Origin: Betaproteobacteria bacterium
GTDB taxonomy: Bacteria > Pseudomonadota > Gammaproteobacteria > Burkholderiales > SG8-41
Assembly (NCBI GenBank): GCA_016202605.1
Contig: JACQOJ010000141.1
Coordinates: 1-61,205 of the forward strand
Length of the DNA stretch: 61,205 nucleotides
Direction of reading: 5' to 3'
Part shown: positions 25,467-34,208 of the stretch, one piece after another
Layout: each line of letters begins with the position of its first letter
How positions within the stretch are numbered: the stretch's first letter is position 1
The notes under the pieces: model-generated
Told to the model about the DNA's origin: nothing
Databases searched by the model: none
What the model saw: the letters and a program-made list of their open reading frames with translations, nothing else
Position numbers and translations under genes: made by a program

Positions 25467-27278
25467 TCACGTTCCTTTCTTGTCATTGGCGAGTGTATAC
25501 GCGCGCCAGCCGCCGAACGCAGTAATATCCTGCGCCTCCCGCAACGCCTGCGGCTCGCAGATGAATCCCTTCACCCAGGTGCCGTCGCTCAACTCTATCG
25601 TGCCCAGTCCCAGCGGTGGCGGAATTTCTGCGAGCAGCGAACCGAGCGTGTCCGGAGGCATATCATAGACTTCGACGGCGATCGCCGCGCCGTCATCGGT
25701 GCGGGCGAGGCCGGGCTTCGGCGGCTCCCTTCCGTTAAGGGCGTAGAGCCGGTAGCGCGCCGCGGTGCGCGTCACCGCGCGCAGCCGCGCCCCGCGCGCC
25801 GTCAGCTGATGGTGCAACGACATGTCCTGCAGGTACGCGCCGACCACCGCCAGGGGAATGGCGTCCGGCGGAGTGGCGGTGATCCGCGTGTCGGCGGGCT
25901 GCGGCCCGCGCAAGTGTGCTCCCAGCGGCAATGCCCGCGAGCGCTGCCAGTGCGCGGCGCACTCGATGAGCGCCCAGTCGCTCCCCCCGCGCGCGATGAA
26001 CGTCACCCCGAACGGCAGGCCGTCTGCGGTGAAGCCGAACGGCACTGCCACCGCGGAGAGCCCGAGCAGGTTGACGAAATTGGTATAGGTTCCGAGTTCG
26101 CTGTTGCGCCGGATGGGTTCGGCCGCGACCTCCGCCTGTTTCGGCAGACACGGCGCGGTGGGCACCATCAGGACATCGAACTCTTCCCAGACGTGCCTCG
26201 TGCGCACCTCGAGTTCCCGCACGCGGTATAACGCGTTGAAGGCATCGACCGCCGAGTAGCGCTTGCCGGCGCCGATGACTTCGGCGACCACCGGATCGAT
26301 GCCCGGCGGGCGGCGCTCGATCAGCGCGCCGGCAACGGCGTAGCGCTCCGCCGTCCATGGCCCCTGATAGAGCAGCGCGGCGACTTCCGCGAACGGCGCG
26401 AGATCGAATGTGCCCTGCGCGCACTTCAGCGTCTGCAGATGGAGGCGGCTCGCCTCGAACAGTTCGCGGTAGGCGTCGCTGACGAAAAACGGATCGCGCG
26501 GAATGCCGACGCGCGGGCACGGCGGCAGCGCATAGCGCCGGCTTCCGGGCTGGTGGAAAACCGGATCCGCGGGACCCGGCGTATCCCGCCGCGCGATCAC
26601 TTCAAGCACGGCGGCTGCGTCGGCTGCCGTCAGCGTGAACGCCGACACGCAGTCGAGCGTTCGGCACGCCGGCACGACGCCGGCGTTGCTGACGATCCCC
26701 GGGGTGGGCTTCAAGCCGAGCAGGTTGTTGAACCCCGCCGGCACGCGGCCCGACCCCGCGGTGTCGGTGCCCAGCGCGAAAGCCACCAGCCCGCGCGCCA
26801 CCACCGACGCCGAGCCCGAGCTCGATCCGCCGCTGATGTGTTCCGCGCTGAAAGCATTGGGCACCCAGCCGTACGGCGAGCGCGTGCCGACCAGGCCGGT
26901 GGCGAACTGGTCGAGGTTGGTCTTGCCGAGCAGCACCGCGCCCGCCTGCATCAGCCGCGCGACCACCTGCGCGGTGTCCGTGGCGATGTAGGCGAACTCG
27001 GGGCAGGCCGCCGTGGTGGTCCAGCCGGCGACATCGATGTTGTCCTTGACCGCGAACGGCACCCCGTAGAGCGGGCACTCGGCGGGCGGGCGCTGTGCCA
27101 GCGCGGCAAGTTGAATCTCGAGCTGCGGCGCGGTTGCCAGGCAGATCCAGGCCGGGTCGCGCGTCTGTTCATTGCGCCGGCGAAGCGCTTGCCACTGCCT
27201 GCGCACAAATTCAGGCGTCGCAAACGGGTCCGCTGCATTTGCGGCGCGGATCTCGGCAATCGTGATCGGCGCGCTCAT
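25467..27278 (-). CDS. atzF: Allophanate hydrolase (AtzF-like)
   Basis: A 603-residue two-domain enzyme expected to hydrolyse allophanate to ammonia and CO2. The amidase domain has an intact triad: Lys78 (FAVKDN), Ser153 (GGSSSGSA) and Ser176 (GTDTAGSGRVP). The C-terminal domain (from about residue 470, HLRGPQPADTRI onward, ending EAQDITAFGGWRAY) is the AtzF-type second domain. The start at 27278 overlaps the ABC ATPase stop (ATGA). No urea carboxylase is adjacent, so allophanate may come from biuret- or cyanurate-like compounds. Confidence 0.92.
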   Translation of the reverse strand: MSAPITIAEIRAANAADPFATPEFVRRQWQALRRRNEQTRDPAWICLATAPQLEIQLAALAQRPPAECPLYGVPFAVKDNIDVAGWTTTAACPEFAYIATDTAQVVARLMQAGAVLLGKTNLDQFATGLVGTRSPYGWVPNAFSAEHISGGSSSGSASVVARGLVAFALGTDTAGSGRVPAGFNNLLGLKPTPGIVSNAGVVPACRTLDCVSAFTLTAADAAAVLEVIARRDTPGPADPVFHQPGSRRYALPPCPRVGIPRDPFFVSDAYRELFEASRLHLQTLKCAQGTFDLAPFAEVAALLYQGPWTAERYAVAGALIERRPPGIDPVVAEVIGAGKRYSAVDAFNALYRVRELEVRTRHVWEEFDVLMVPTAPCLPKQAEVAAEPIRRNSELGTYTNFVNLLGLSAVAVPFGFTADGLPFGVTFIARGGSDWALIECAAHWQRSRALPLGAHLRGPQPADTRITATPPDAIPLAVVGAYLQDMSLHHQLTARGARLRAVTRTAARYRLYALNGREPPKPGLARTDDGAAIAVEVYDMPPDTLGSLLAEIPPPLGLGTIELSDGTWVKGFICEPQALREAQDITAFGGWRAYTLANDKKGT

Positions 27279-29014
27279 GCCCATGCCACCTTCGCACGCC
27301 CCACGTGATGCGGCAGGTGCGCCGGCCGCGGGATGGCCGCGAGCAGTTCTTTTGTGTAGTCGGCCCCGGGCGCGGAGAGGATTCGTTCCGTCGGTCCTTC
27401 TTCGACGATCCGTCCCGCGCGCATGACGATCACGCGGTCGCACAGCAGCCGCACGACCTCGAGATCATGGCTGACGAACAGATAGCTCATGCCCGATTTG
27501 GCCTTGAGGTCGGCCAGCAGATTGAGCACAACCGCCTGGACCGAGACGTCCAACGCGGCGGTGGGCTCATCGAGTATCAGCAGCTCCGGGCGCGTCGCGA
27601 TCGCGCGCGCGATCCCGACCCGCGCTTTCTGCCCGCCGGAGAGCTGATGCGGCAGCCGGTCGAGCAGTTCGCACGGCAATCCGACTTCCGCGGCCAGTTG
27701 CTCGACTCGGGCGCGGATGTCACCGGCCCCGGTCATGCCGTCCAGCCGCAGCAGCGGATCGGCGATCGATTGCGCGGCGGTTGCGCGCGGATTCAGGCTT
27801 TCATGCGGGTCCTGGAACACCATCTGCAATGCGCGCCGCAGCGGCGAGCGTGCAAACCCGCCGGCCGGCACCGCGGTCAGTTCGTGTCCCTTGAAACGGA
27901 TGCTGCCCGAGGTCGCGTCGAGCAGGCGCATGATCATCGCCGAAGTCGTCGACTTGCCGCAGCCCGATTCGCCGACCAGGCCGACGCTTTCACCGCGGGC
28001 GATGCTGAAACCGATGCCGTCGACCGCGCGGAAAGCGTGTCCGGTGGACTTGCCGCGCGTTCTGAGCCGGTGCAGCAGCCCGCCCGGCGACTCGAACACC
28101 TTGACGAGAGCGCGCACCTCGAGCAGCGGCCCGGACGTCGCCGCCGGCTCCGCCACCGCGGGGGGCTGCGGCGGGCGCTGGTCTTCGGGCAGCAAGTCGC
28201 GGATGGTTTGCGCGGCGTGCGGGGTGGATCGGATCAGCCGCCGCGTGTACGGGTGCGCGGGCGCGGTAAACAGCGCCCGCGTATCCTGTTGCTCGACGAC
28301 CCGGCCCTGTTCCATGACGACGATGCGGTCACAGTATTCGCCGGCGAGGCCGAGGTCGTGGGTGATCAACAGCGTCGACATGCCCTCGGAGTGCGTCAGG
28401 TCGCGCACGAGCTCCATGACCGCTTTCTGCGTGGTGACATCGAGCCCCGTGGTCGGCTCGTCGGCGATCAGCAGTTGCGGACGGCAGGCGAGCGCGATGG
28501 CGATCACCACGCGCTGGCACATGCCGCCGGACAGTTCGAACGGATAGGCGTGGTAGCGCCGCGCGGCGTCGCGGATGCGTACGCGCTCCAGCGCCGCGAT
28601 GGCCTTCTCGCGCGCCTGGTCGTGCGTCGCCCGGGCGTGGCGGATCAGCACGTCCTCGATCTGCTTGCCCACCGGGCGGATCGGATTGAGCGCCGCGCGC
28701 GGATTCTGGAAGATCATCGAGATCTCGCGGCCGCGCAGGTCGCTCATCACGGTTTCGTTGGCGTCGTGCAGCTTGATGCCGCCGAACTCCATGGCGCCGG
28801 AAACGATGCGGCCGGCGCGGTCGAGGATGCGCATCACCGCGTACGAGGTCACCGACTTGCCGGAACCCGATTCGCCGACGATGCCCAGCGTTTCGCCTTT
28901 CGCAATCTGCAACGTGACGGAGCGCGCGGCCGTGACCGGCCCGCGCCGCGTGGCGAATTCCACGCACAGGTCCTTGACGGCGAGCAACGGCGGACGGTGC
29001 AGGAACAGGCTCAT
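27275..29014 (-). CDS. Peptide/nickel-type ABC transporter, fused double ATP-binding protein
   Basis: A 579-residue protein with two ABC ATPase domains in one chain, a DppD-DppF-like fusion such as GsiA or YejF. Domain 1 has Walker A GESGSGKS and signature LSGGMCQR; domain 2 has GESGCGKS and LSGGQKAR, each with a Walker B ending DEPT. It energises import through the two permeases upstream. The start (29014) and stop (27275) both overlap neighbours by ATGA, so the operon is translationally coupled throughout. Confidence 0.93.
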   Translation of the reverse strand: MSLFLHRPPLLAVKDLCVEFATRRGPVTAARSVTLQIAKGETLGIVGESGSGKSVTSYAVMRILDRAGRIVSGAMEFGGIKLHDANETVMSDLRGREISMIFQNPRAALNPIRPVGKQIEDVLIRHARATHDQAREKAIAALERVRIRDAARRYHAYPFELSGGMCQRVVIAIALACRPQLLIADEPTTGLDVTTQKAVMELVRDLTHSEGMSTLLITHDLGLAGEYCDRIVVMEQGRVVEQQDTRALFTAPAHPYTRRLIRSTPHAAQTIRDLLPEDQRPPQPPAVAEPAATSGPLLEVRALVKVFESPGGLLHRLRTRGKSTGHAFRAVDGIGFSIARGESVGLVGESGCGKSTTSAMIMRLLDATSGSIRFKGHELTAVPAGGFARSPLRRALQMVFQDPHESLNPRATAAQSIADPLLRLDGMTGAGDIRARVEQLAAEVGLPCELLDRLPHQLSGGQKARVGIARAIATRPELLILDEPTAALDVSVQAVVLNLLADLKAKSGMSYLFVSHDLEVVRLLCDRVIVMRAGRIVEEGPTERILSAPGADYTKELLAAIPRPAHLPHHVGRAKVAWA

Positions 29015-29913
29015 GTGCGGCGCTGCGGGTCGACGAGGTCGCGCAGCCCGTCGCCCAGCAGGTTGAAGATGAAAACGGCCAGCATCAACGCCGCGCCCGG
29101 AAACAGCGCGAGCCACCATTCGCCGGAGACGATATAGTTCGCGCCCTCGGCGACCATGATGCCCCACTCCGCGGTCGGCGGCCGCACCCCGAGGCCGATG
29201 AAAGACAGTCCGGCGGCATTCAGGATGGCCCAGCCCATGTTGAGCGAGAGCTGCACCATCATCGGCGGCAGCGTGTTCGGCAGGATCTTCAGGAGCAGGA
29301 TGCGGATTTCGGAGTTGCCGGAGAGCCGTGCGGCCTGCACGTAGCCGGCGTTGCGGCGGATCGACACCTCGGCGCGCGCCACCCGCGCATAGAATGGCAG
29401 GTTGATGATGGCCGTGGCGATGACGATGTTCTGGATGGTGTTGCCCGCGGCGGCGACGATGCCCATCGCCAGCACGAACAGCGGGAAAGCCATGATGGTG
29501 TCGAGCAGCCGCCCCGACAGCCTGTCGAACCAGCCGCCCCAGTATCCGGCGAACGCCCCCAGCGTCGCGCCGCAGACGAACGAGATCGCCACCGCGGATA
29601 CCGAGATCAACAGGTCGAGCCGGGTGGCGACGATCACTCGCGAAAACACGTCGCGGCCCAGATGGTCAGTGCCGAACCAGTGCCCGGCGCCGGGCGGCTT
29701 CAGCGCCTTGTCGGCGAGCGTGGCCAGCGGGTCGTGCGGCACCAGCGCCGGCCCGAAAAGCGCGATGAGCGTCATCAGCGCGAACAGGACGAACGCGAAG
29801 AACGTCACCGGGTTGGACGTCATCACGTAGCGGAAATGGGCAAAACCGCGCGCGAATGCAGAGCGTCGCGGAACCGCGATCGCGAGCGTCGGCATGAACG
29901 AAGTGTCAGCCAT
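29011..29913 (-). CDS. ABC transporter permease, DppC-like
   Basis: A 300-residue inner-membrane permease with about six helices. It has the N-terminal OppC/DppC signature HWFGTDHLGRDVFSRVI and the cytoplasmic EAA-type loop (YVQAARLSGNSEIRILLLKI). It forms the transmembrane pore with the DppB-like partner. It overlaps that partner by 8 bases upstream and the ATPase gene by 4 bases downstream. Confidence 0.93.
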   Translation of the reverse strand: MADTSFMPTLAIAVPRRSAFARGFAHFRYVMTSNPVTFFAFVLFALMTLIALFGPALVPHDPLATLADKALKPPGAGHWFGTDHLGRDVFSRVIVATRLDLLISVSAVAISFVCGATLGAFAGYWGGWFDRLSGRLLDTIMAFPLFVLAMGIVAAAGNTIQNIVIATAIINLPFYARVARAEVSIRRNAGYVQAARLSGNSEIRILLLKILPNTLPPMMVQLSLNMGWAILNAAGLSFIGLGVRPPTAEWGIMVAEGANYIVSGEWWLALFPGAALMLAVFIFNLLGDGLRDLVDPQRRT

Positions 29914-30925
29914 CGATGCGCACCCGCGGATCCACCAGGGTATAAAGGGTATCGACGGCGAGGTTCAGCAGCACGAACAGGATGGCCATCGACAGCACGA
30001 AGCCCTGTACGGCCGCGTAGTCGGACACCACCAGCGCCTCGATCGCATACGAGCCGATGCCGGGCCACGCGAACACCTTTTCCACCAGCACGTTGGCGCC
30101 GAGCGAGAACGAGAACACCATTCCCAGCGTGGTGATGATGGGCAGCATCGCATTGCGGAAGGCATAGACCATCAGCACGCGGCCGCGCGAGAGCCCCGCG
30201 GCCCGCGCGGTGCGCAGGTACTCCGAGGCCAGCGCCTGCAGCATCGCCGCGCGCGTCATGCGCGCCAGCGGCGCCAGCGTGAACAGCGCGAGCGTGATGG
30301 CGGGCAGCATCAGCTGCTTGAAAGCCGACCATGCGGTTGCCCATTCGCGGGCGAGCAGCCCGTCGAACACGAGGAAACCGGTAACATGCGGCGGCGGAAC
30401 GTGCAGCAGGTCAAGGCGTCCGAGCGGCGCGGGGGCCAATCCCAGCAGAAAATACAACACGTAGATGAGCAGCAATCCCGTGAAGAAGGTCGGCAGGCTG
30501 ACGCCGGCGGTCACCACGAAACGGCAGAGCTGGTCGATCCAGCTGTCCTGGTGGACGGCCGCCAGCACGCCCAGCGGAATCGCGGTCATCACCGAAAGGA
30601 ACAGCGCCGTCAGCGTGAGCTCCAGCGATGCCGGCAGGCGCTTCAGGAGTTCCGCCGCCACCGGCTGGCCGGTGGAGATCGACTGGCCGAGGTCGCCCCG
30701 GGAGAGGTCCTTCAGATAAGTCGCGAACTGCCGGGGCAAGCCCTGATCGAGGCCGAGTTTCGCGCGGATTTCCGTGATCGACTCGGGCGTCGCGGAGGCC
30801 CCCGCGAAGTACGCCGCCGGATCGCCGGGCAGCGCCCGCGTCAGCAGGAAGGTAACCACGACGATCCCGAACACCGTCGGGATCGCCTGCAGGCAGCGCG
30901 CCAGGATGATCGACAACTGGCCCAT
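29906..30925 (-). CDS. ABC transporter permease, DppB-like
   Basis: A 339-residue permease beginning GQLSIILARCLQAIPTVFGI, with the DppB hallmark FLLTRALPGDPA. The EAA loop YLRTARAAGLSRGRVLMVYA and AWPGIGSYAIEAL lie in the C-terminal half. The ATG at 30925 is used; the longer open frame upstream overlaps the substrate-binding gene and is not credible. It lies 8 bases after the binding-protein stop. Confidence 0.93.
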   Translation of the reverse strand: MGQLSIILARCLQAIPTVFGIVVVTFLLTRALPGDPAAYFAGASATPESITEIRAKLGLDQGLPRQFATYLKDLSRGDLGQSISTGQPVAAELLKRLPASLELTLTALFLSVMTAIPLGVLAAVHQDSWIDQLCRFVVTAGVSLPTFFTGLLLIYVLYFLLGLAPAPLGRLDLLHVPPPHVTGFLVFDGLLAREWATAWSAFKQLMLPAITLALFTLAPLARMTRAAMLQALASEYLRTARAAGLSRGRVLMVYAFRNAMLPIITTLGMVFSFSLGANVLVEKVFAWPGIGSYAIEALVVSDYAAVQGFVLSMAILFVLLNLAVDTLYTLVDPRVRIDG

Positions 30926-30933
30926 GGACTGTG

Positions 30934-32547
30934 CTACACGAGCTTGTACGAGCGCGCATCCACCTGGCGATGGAACCAGAACTGATAACCCTGCATCCTG
31001 GTCGTCATCGCCGATTCCAGCGTCGGCTGCCACAGGGGGATGCGCGGCACGTCGTCGAAGGCCTTCTGGATCAACTGGCGGACTTTCGGGTCGTACGCGG
31101 GGTCGGACTTCTCCATGTGCAGCGTCTCGTCGATCAGTTTCTTGACCGCCGGATCGTCGTAATTGGAGGCATTGAACAGGTTGCCCTTGATGTACGCCCA
31201 GTAAAAGTAATAGCACGGCGTATTCAGCCAGCCGCCGAAGTTCTCCAGCAGGAAGGGCAGCTTCTTCTCCACCAGCGCAACGGTGCGCCAGTTTGCGCCC
31301 GGCACCTTGTCCAGCGTGACCTTGATGCCGATCTTGCCGAGGCTTTCCTGGATCAGCAGCGCCGCGGGCTCGCCCCAGTCGGCTTCGCCGAGGTCGAAGG
31401 ACAGGGGCACTTCGAAGCCGGCTTTGTACGCGGTCTGACCGAGCAGTGCCTGAGCCTTGGCGAGATCGGTGGCATAGGGAAACGGCTGCGGCCAGACCGC
31501 CGAGACGGGCTTGGCCGACTTGCCGCCCCACATCGGCACGCCGCGGCCGTAGGCTGCCTGCCTGAAGATCTGCTCGTAGGGAATCGCCCACGCGACCGCC
31601 TGCCGCACGCGCTGGTCCCTGAACGGCTCGAAGTTGTAGTTGAGGCATGCGACATACAGGCAGTTGTCGATCGGCGAACCCGTGACCTTGATCTTCCTGT
31701 TCGCGGCGAGTTCCTGCGCGTCCTTGTTGGGAATCTGGAACGACAGGTGCACGTCCCCGCGCTCGATCAGCGCGCGGCGCGTAGCCTGTGCCGGCACCTC
31801 ACGGATGATCACCCGCTGCACGCCCGGCAGCGGACCGCCGGCCCATTTGTCGTTGCGCACGTAAACGAGCTGCTGGCCGGCATCCCAGCGCTCGACCTTG
31901 AAAGCGCCGCTGCCGGCCGGATTGCGGTGCAGGTACTCCGCCGCCCACGGATCGGCCGCGGTCGCCCTGGATTTCGCGACCTTCGAGTTGACGATCACTG
32001 CCACCGGCACGCCGAGGTTCGGCAGAGAAAGTTTCGATGGCCGCTTCAGGTCGATGCGGAAAGTCCTGGCATCGACGGCGACGAACTGCGCCGGATCGAC
32101 AAAACCGCCGGCGCCCATCTGCACTTTGGGGAATCCGCCCAGCGCGAGCGCGCGCTCGAAAGACCATTTCACATCTTCCGCGGTGACCGGGCTGCCATCC
32201 CAGAACGTGGCGTTGGGCTTGATCTTGAAGGTGATGGATTTGCGGTCCGGCGCAACGATCCAGCTCTCGGCAAGTTCGGGCTGGACCTTGTCGTAGTCGT
32301 ACGCGAGCGAGCCGTCGGCGAGCTTCCTGGTGCCGAAGGTCACGAGACGGTCGTAGACGTTGACCGCGACCTGGTAGCTCGGGCGGTTGGTTCCCGGACG
32401 ATGTATATCGAGGCTGTTGATGGTGTTGCCGATCAGCACGACGGCGGTGTCATTGGGCGCTGCCCATGCGGTGGATTTCAGAAAAGGGAGCATGGACGAG
32501 CCGAAGGCCAGGGCCCCGGCGGATTTCAGAAGTTCACGGCGATTCAT
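30934..32547 (-). CDS. ABC transporter substrate-binding protein (peptide/DppA-type)
   Basis: A 537-residue family-5 extracellular solute-binding protein. The N-terminus MNRRELLKSAGALAFG has a twin-arginine pattern and is followed by a hydrophobic stretch ending AWA, so Tat export of a soluble periplasmic receptor is likely. The LAESWIVAPDRKSITFKIKP and NATFWDGSPVTAEDVKWSFE motifs are diagnostic. It is first in the operon with two permeases, a double ATPase, allophanate hydrolase and GntR. That order suggests the ligand is a urea-, biuret- or peptide-like nitrogen source, by inference. Confidence 0.93.
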   Translation of the reverse strand: MNRRELLKSAGALAFGSSMLPFLKSTAWAAPNDTAVVLIGNTINSLDIHRPGTNRPSYQVAVNVYDRLVTFGTRKLADGSLAYDYDKVQPELAESWIVAPDRKSITFKIKPNATFWDGSPVTAEDVKWSFERALALGGFPKVQMGAGGFVDPAQFVAVDARTFRIDLKRPSKLSLPNLGVPVAVIVNSKVAKSRATAADPWAAEYLHRNPAGSGAFKVERWDAGQQLVYVRNDKWAGGPLPGVQRVIIREVPAQATRRALIERGDVHLSFQIPNKDAQELAANRKIKVTGSPIDNCLYVACLNYNFEPFRDQRVRQAVAWAIPYEQIFRQAAYGRGVPMWGGKSAKPVSAVWPQPFPYATDLAKAQALLGQTAYKAGFEVPLSFDLGEADWGEPAALLIQESLGKIGIKVTLDKVPGANWRTVALVEKKLPFLLENFGGWLNTPCYYFYWAYIKGNLFNASNYDDPAVKKLIDETLHMEKSDPAYDPKVRQLIQKAFDDVPRIPLWQPTLESAMTTRMQGYQFWFHRQVDARSYKLV

Positions 32548-32893
32548 GGCGCATTCCTTTCTTGGGCTGGCCGCATCTCATGCGGTATACAAGCCGGAAT
32601 GCAAGATGCGTACCACGAACGGATGGCAGCGTTGTCCGAGGCAGACGCCGCGTGGAACCGCGGCAAGGCTACTGAAGACGGCACTGCTTTTGGGCGCGCG
32701 CGCTCGATTCAGGTGCGCGCCCTGCCCGGGGAGCGGAGCATCGTGCCCGATGAACCGGAACGGATGGAACTGCAAATGACTTCGCCGTCTGTCTCCCGTG
32801 AAGTGCCGCCCGTCGCCGCGACGCCGGGGAAGACGATTGATTCGTGACATATGCCATACGTCCGTCGGCAGGGTTAACCGTATCGTAGGGGCC
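32548..32893. other. Intergenic leader between the ABC operon and the riboswitch
   Basis: About 350 bases with no convincing gene. It carries the divergent promoters for the leftward binding-protein operon and the rightward riboswitch transcript, but I cannot place clear -35/-10 boxes. Short frames in it do not resemble proteins. Confidence 0.4.
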
Positions 32894-32923
32894 GAGTGGA
32901 ATGCGCCAACGCGCGGTCCACTC
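32894..32923 (+). other. Strong hairpin immediately upstream of the c-di-GMP aptamer
   Basis: GAGTGGA (32894-32900) pairs with TCCACTC (32917-32923), and inside it GCGC (32903-32906) pairs with GCGC (32911-32914) around a CAAC loop. There is no T-run after it. It may be a leader structure or processing site for the riboswitch RNA. Confidence 0.5.
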
Positions 32924-32924
32924 A

Positions 32925-33018
32925 GCTTCGAAAAGGGCAAACCCGACCGAAAGGCGGGGACGCAAAGTCACTGGTCTAAAGAGCCTTGCGCTCCATGACC
33001 GAGAGATTGCCGAGGGCG
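32925..33018 (+). ncRNA. Cyclic-di-GMP-I (GEMM) riboswitch
   Basis: The conserved core reads AGGGCAAACC (32934-32943), then a stem closed by a CGAAAG tetraloop. GGGACGCAAAG (32957-32967) follows, then a GGTCTAA...ATGACC arm and a 3' GATTGCCGA strand. This order and spacing match the GEMM/c-di-GMP-I consensus, as recalled from the Vc2 aptamer. The base aligned to Vc2 G20 is G (32936), which favours c-di-GMP over cGAMP, and A47 aligns with the first A of GCAAAG. It precedes the cyclic-nucleotide-binding-domain gene by about 170 bases. Whether it is an on or off switch is not clear. Confidence 0.88.
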
Positions 33019-33186
33019 GGTTGTTGGGCTGCCGGTAATCTCTCCAGCGTTGCCCGATTACTCCCCTTCGTAGTCCACCTGGCTTTCTCCCCGCCGGGAG
33101 AGCGCATCACTTTTTCCGTCGAGTGTCCCTTTTGAACGACCGCTGCGGGATTTTCCCCGCGGGGAACTGAACGAGGGACTCAGATC

Positions 33187-33627
33187 ATGCTGGAACGTTT
33201 TCAAGGCAAAGAAGGCCGTGTCGCACTCCTGAACGTACTGCGCAACCAGTTCTTGATTGATGGAAATTCCGATATTGCCGACAAGATTGCCTCGGCAGCG
33301 CAGATCAGGGAATACTCGCCCGGAATACCGCTTTTCAGCGAGGGAGAGCGGGGCAGCGATCTGTATTTTATTCTCGCCGGGCAGGTTTCCATTTCCATGG
33401 ATGTGCGGGAGATTGCAACTGTCAGCGCGGGAATGCACGTGGGAGAAATCGGCCTGTTGGAGCCGTTCAGGGGACGCTCAGCCAATGTCATTGCAAAGGA
33501 CACGGTGGTTGCCGCGCTGGTGTCCCAGACCAGATTCACCGAAATCGCGAGATTCCACCCCGAGCTCTGGCGCCGCATGGCCATGGAGCTCGGCCGCAGG
33601 CTGGTCAAAGCGCAAGCCAGGGGCTAG
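33187..33627 (+). CDS. Stand-alone cyclic nucleotide-binding domain protein
   Basis: A 146-residue Crp-like effector domain with no HTH, so it is not a classical Crp/Fnr regulator. After a helical N-terminus the beta-roll follows (SPGIPLFSEGERGSDLYFIL). The phosphate-binding cassette is GEIGLLEPFRGRSA (86-99), with Glu87 and Arg97 at the spacing of CRP Glu72 and Arg82. A C-terminal helix follows. The ATG at 33187 comes after a CGAGGGA-type site. It sits behind a c-di-GMP-I riboswitch, so its expression should respond to c-di-GMP. The ligand and partner are unknown. Confidence 0.85.
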   Translation: MLERFQGKEGRVALLNVLRNQFLIDGNSDIADKIASAAQIREYSPGIPLFSEGERGSDLYFILAGQVSISMDVREIATVSAGMHVGEIGLLEPFRGRSANVIAKDTVVAALVSQTRFTEIARFHPELWRRMAMELGRRLVKAQARG

Positions 33628-33639
33628 TCCAGGCGCCGC

Positions 33640-34018
33640 TTGAAGAACGTTACGGGCAGGCCGGAAGCCGCTTGCGCCGATTCGATCCTGCGCGGCACCC
33701 GACACGGCACCACCGTAAAAAGCCTCCTGGCCCGCGCCGGCGCCCCGGGGCTGACCGGCCCTCGCAGCGTCTTCGGTCAGTTTGCCGCCATGGGCTACAA
33801 GATCGTGCCGCAAAACGACACCCCCCACCGACCGGGTCGAAGCCAGCGGCTACACGGGGGGTCACACCGTAGCGATATACGGCAGCGACAACGCCAGGGG
33901 CATCGACGCCGTGCAACTCGAATTCGGCCGCGACCTGCGCACGACAGAAAGGGTCGACAAGTCCGCAAAGGACACGGCAAAGGCCATCGCCGCGTTCTAT
34001 GAACGCTACCTCAAGTAA
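33640..34018 (+). pseudogene. Decayed N-formylglutamate-amidohydrolase-like gene
   Basis: Two frames together give one continuous protein tail. Frame one encodes ADSILRGTRHGTTVKSLL and FGQFAAMGYKIVPQND up to about 33820; the next frame carries ASGYTGGHTVAIYGSD, GIDAVQLEFGRDLR and a helical end. The switch lies at a six-C run (33821-33826), consistent with one extra base. The text resembles the C-terminal part of FGase-like amidohydrolases; the N-terminal two-thirds are missing. The family call is moderate and the broken state clear. It lies between the cNMP-domain and OsmC genes. Confidence 0.5.
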
Positions 34019-34208
34019 TTCGGTCTCGAAGCAACGACGTCACGGTCATTCTTCCCCGCGCGCCTGCGCACGCTCGTCAGTCGTCCTCTTCCCCGCGCGC
34101 ACGCGCATGCTCGAACCCGCAACGGCTCGCGCCGATGGTGTACCATGCGGCCATTCCCCGGTTTCTTGCAACGGACGGCCCCACGCCGTCATACATGGAG
34201 GAAGCACG

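Noticed and set aside
32925-33018. Calling the GEMM aptamer a cGAMP riboswitch
   Set aside because: The position aligned with Vc2 G20 is G (32936), whereas cGAMP-selective aptamers have A there.
33120-33175. Intrinsic terminator between the c-di-GMP aptamer and the gene
   Set aside because: A GCGGG/CCCGC hairpin is present but no U-run follows, so it is not called a terminator.
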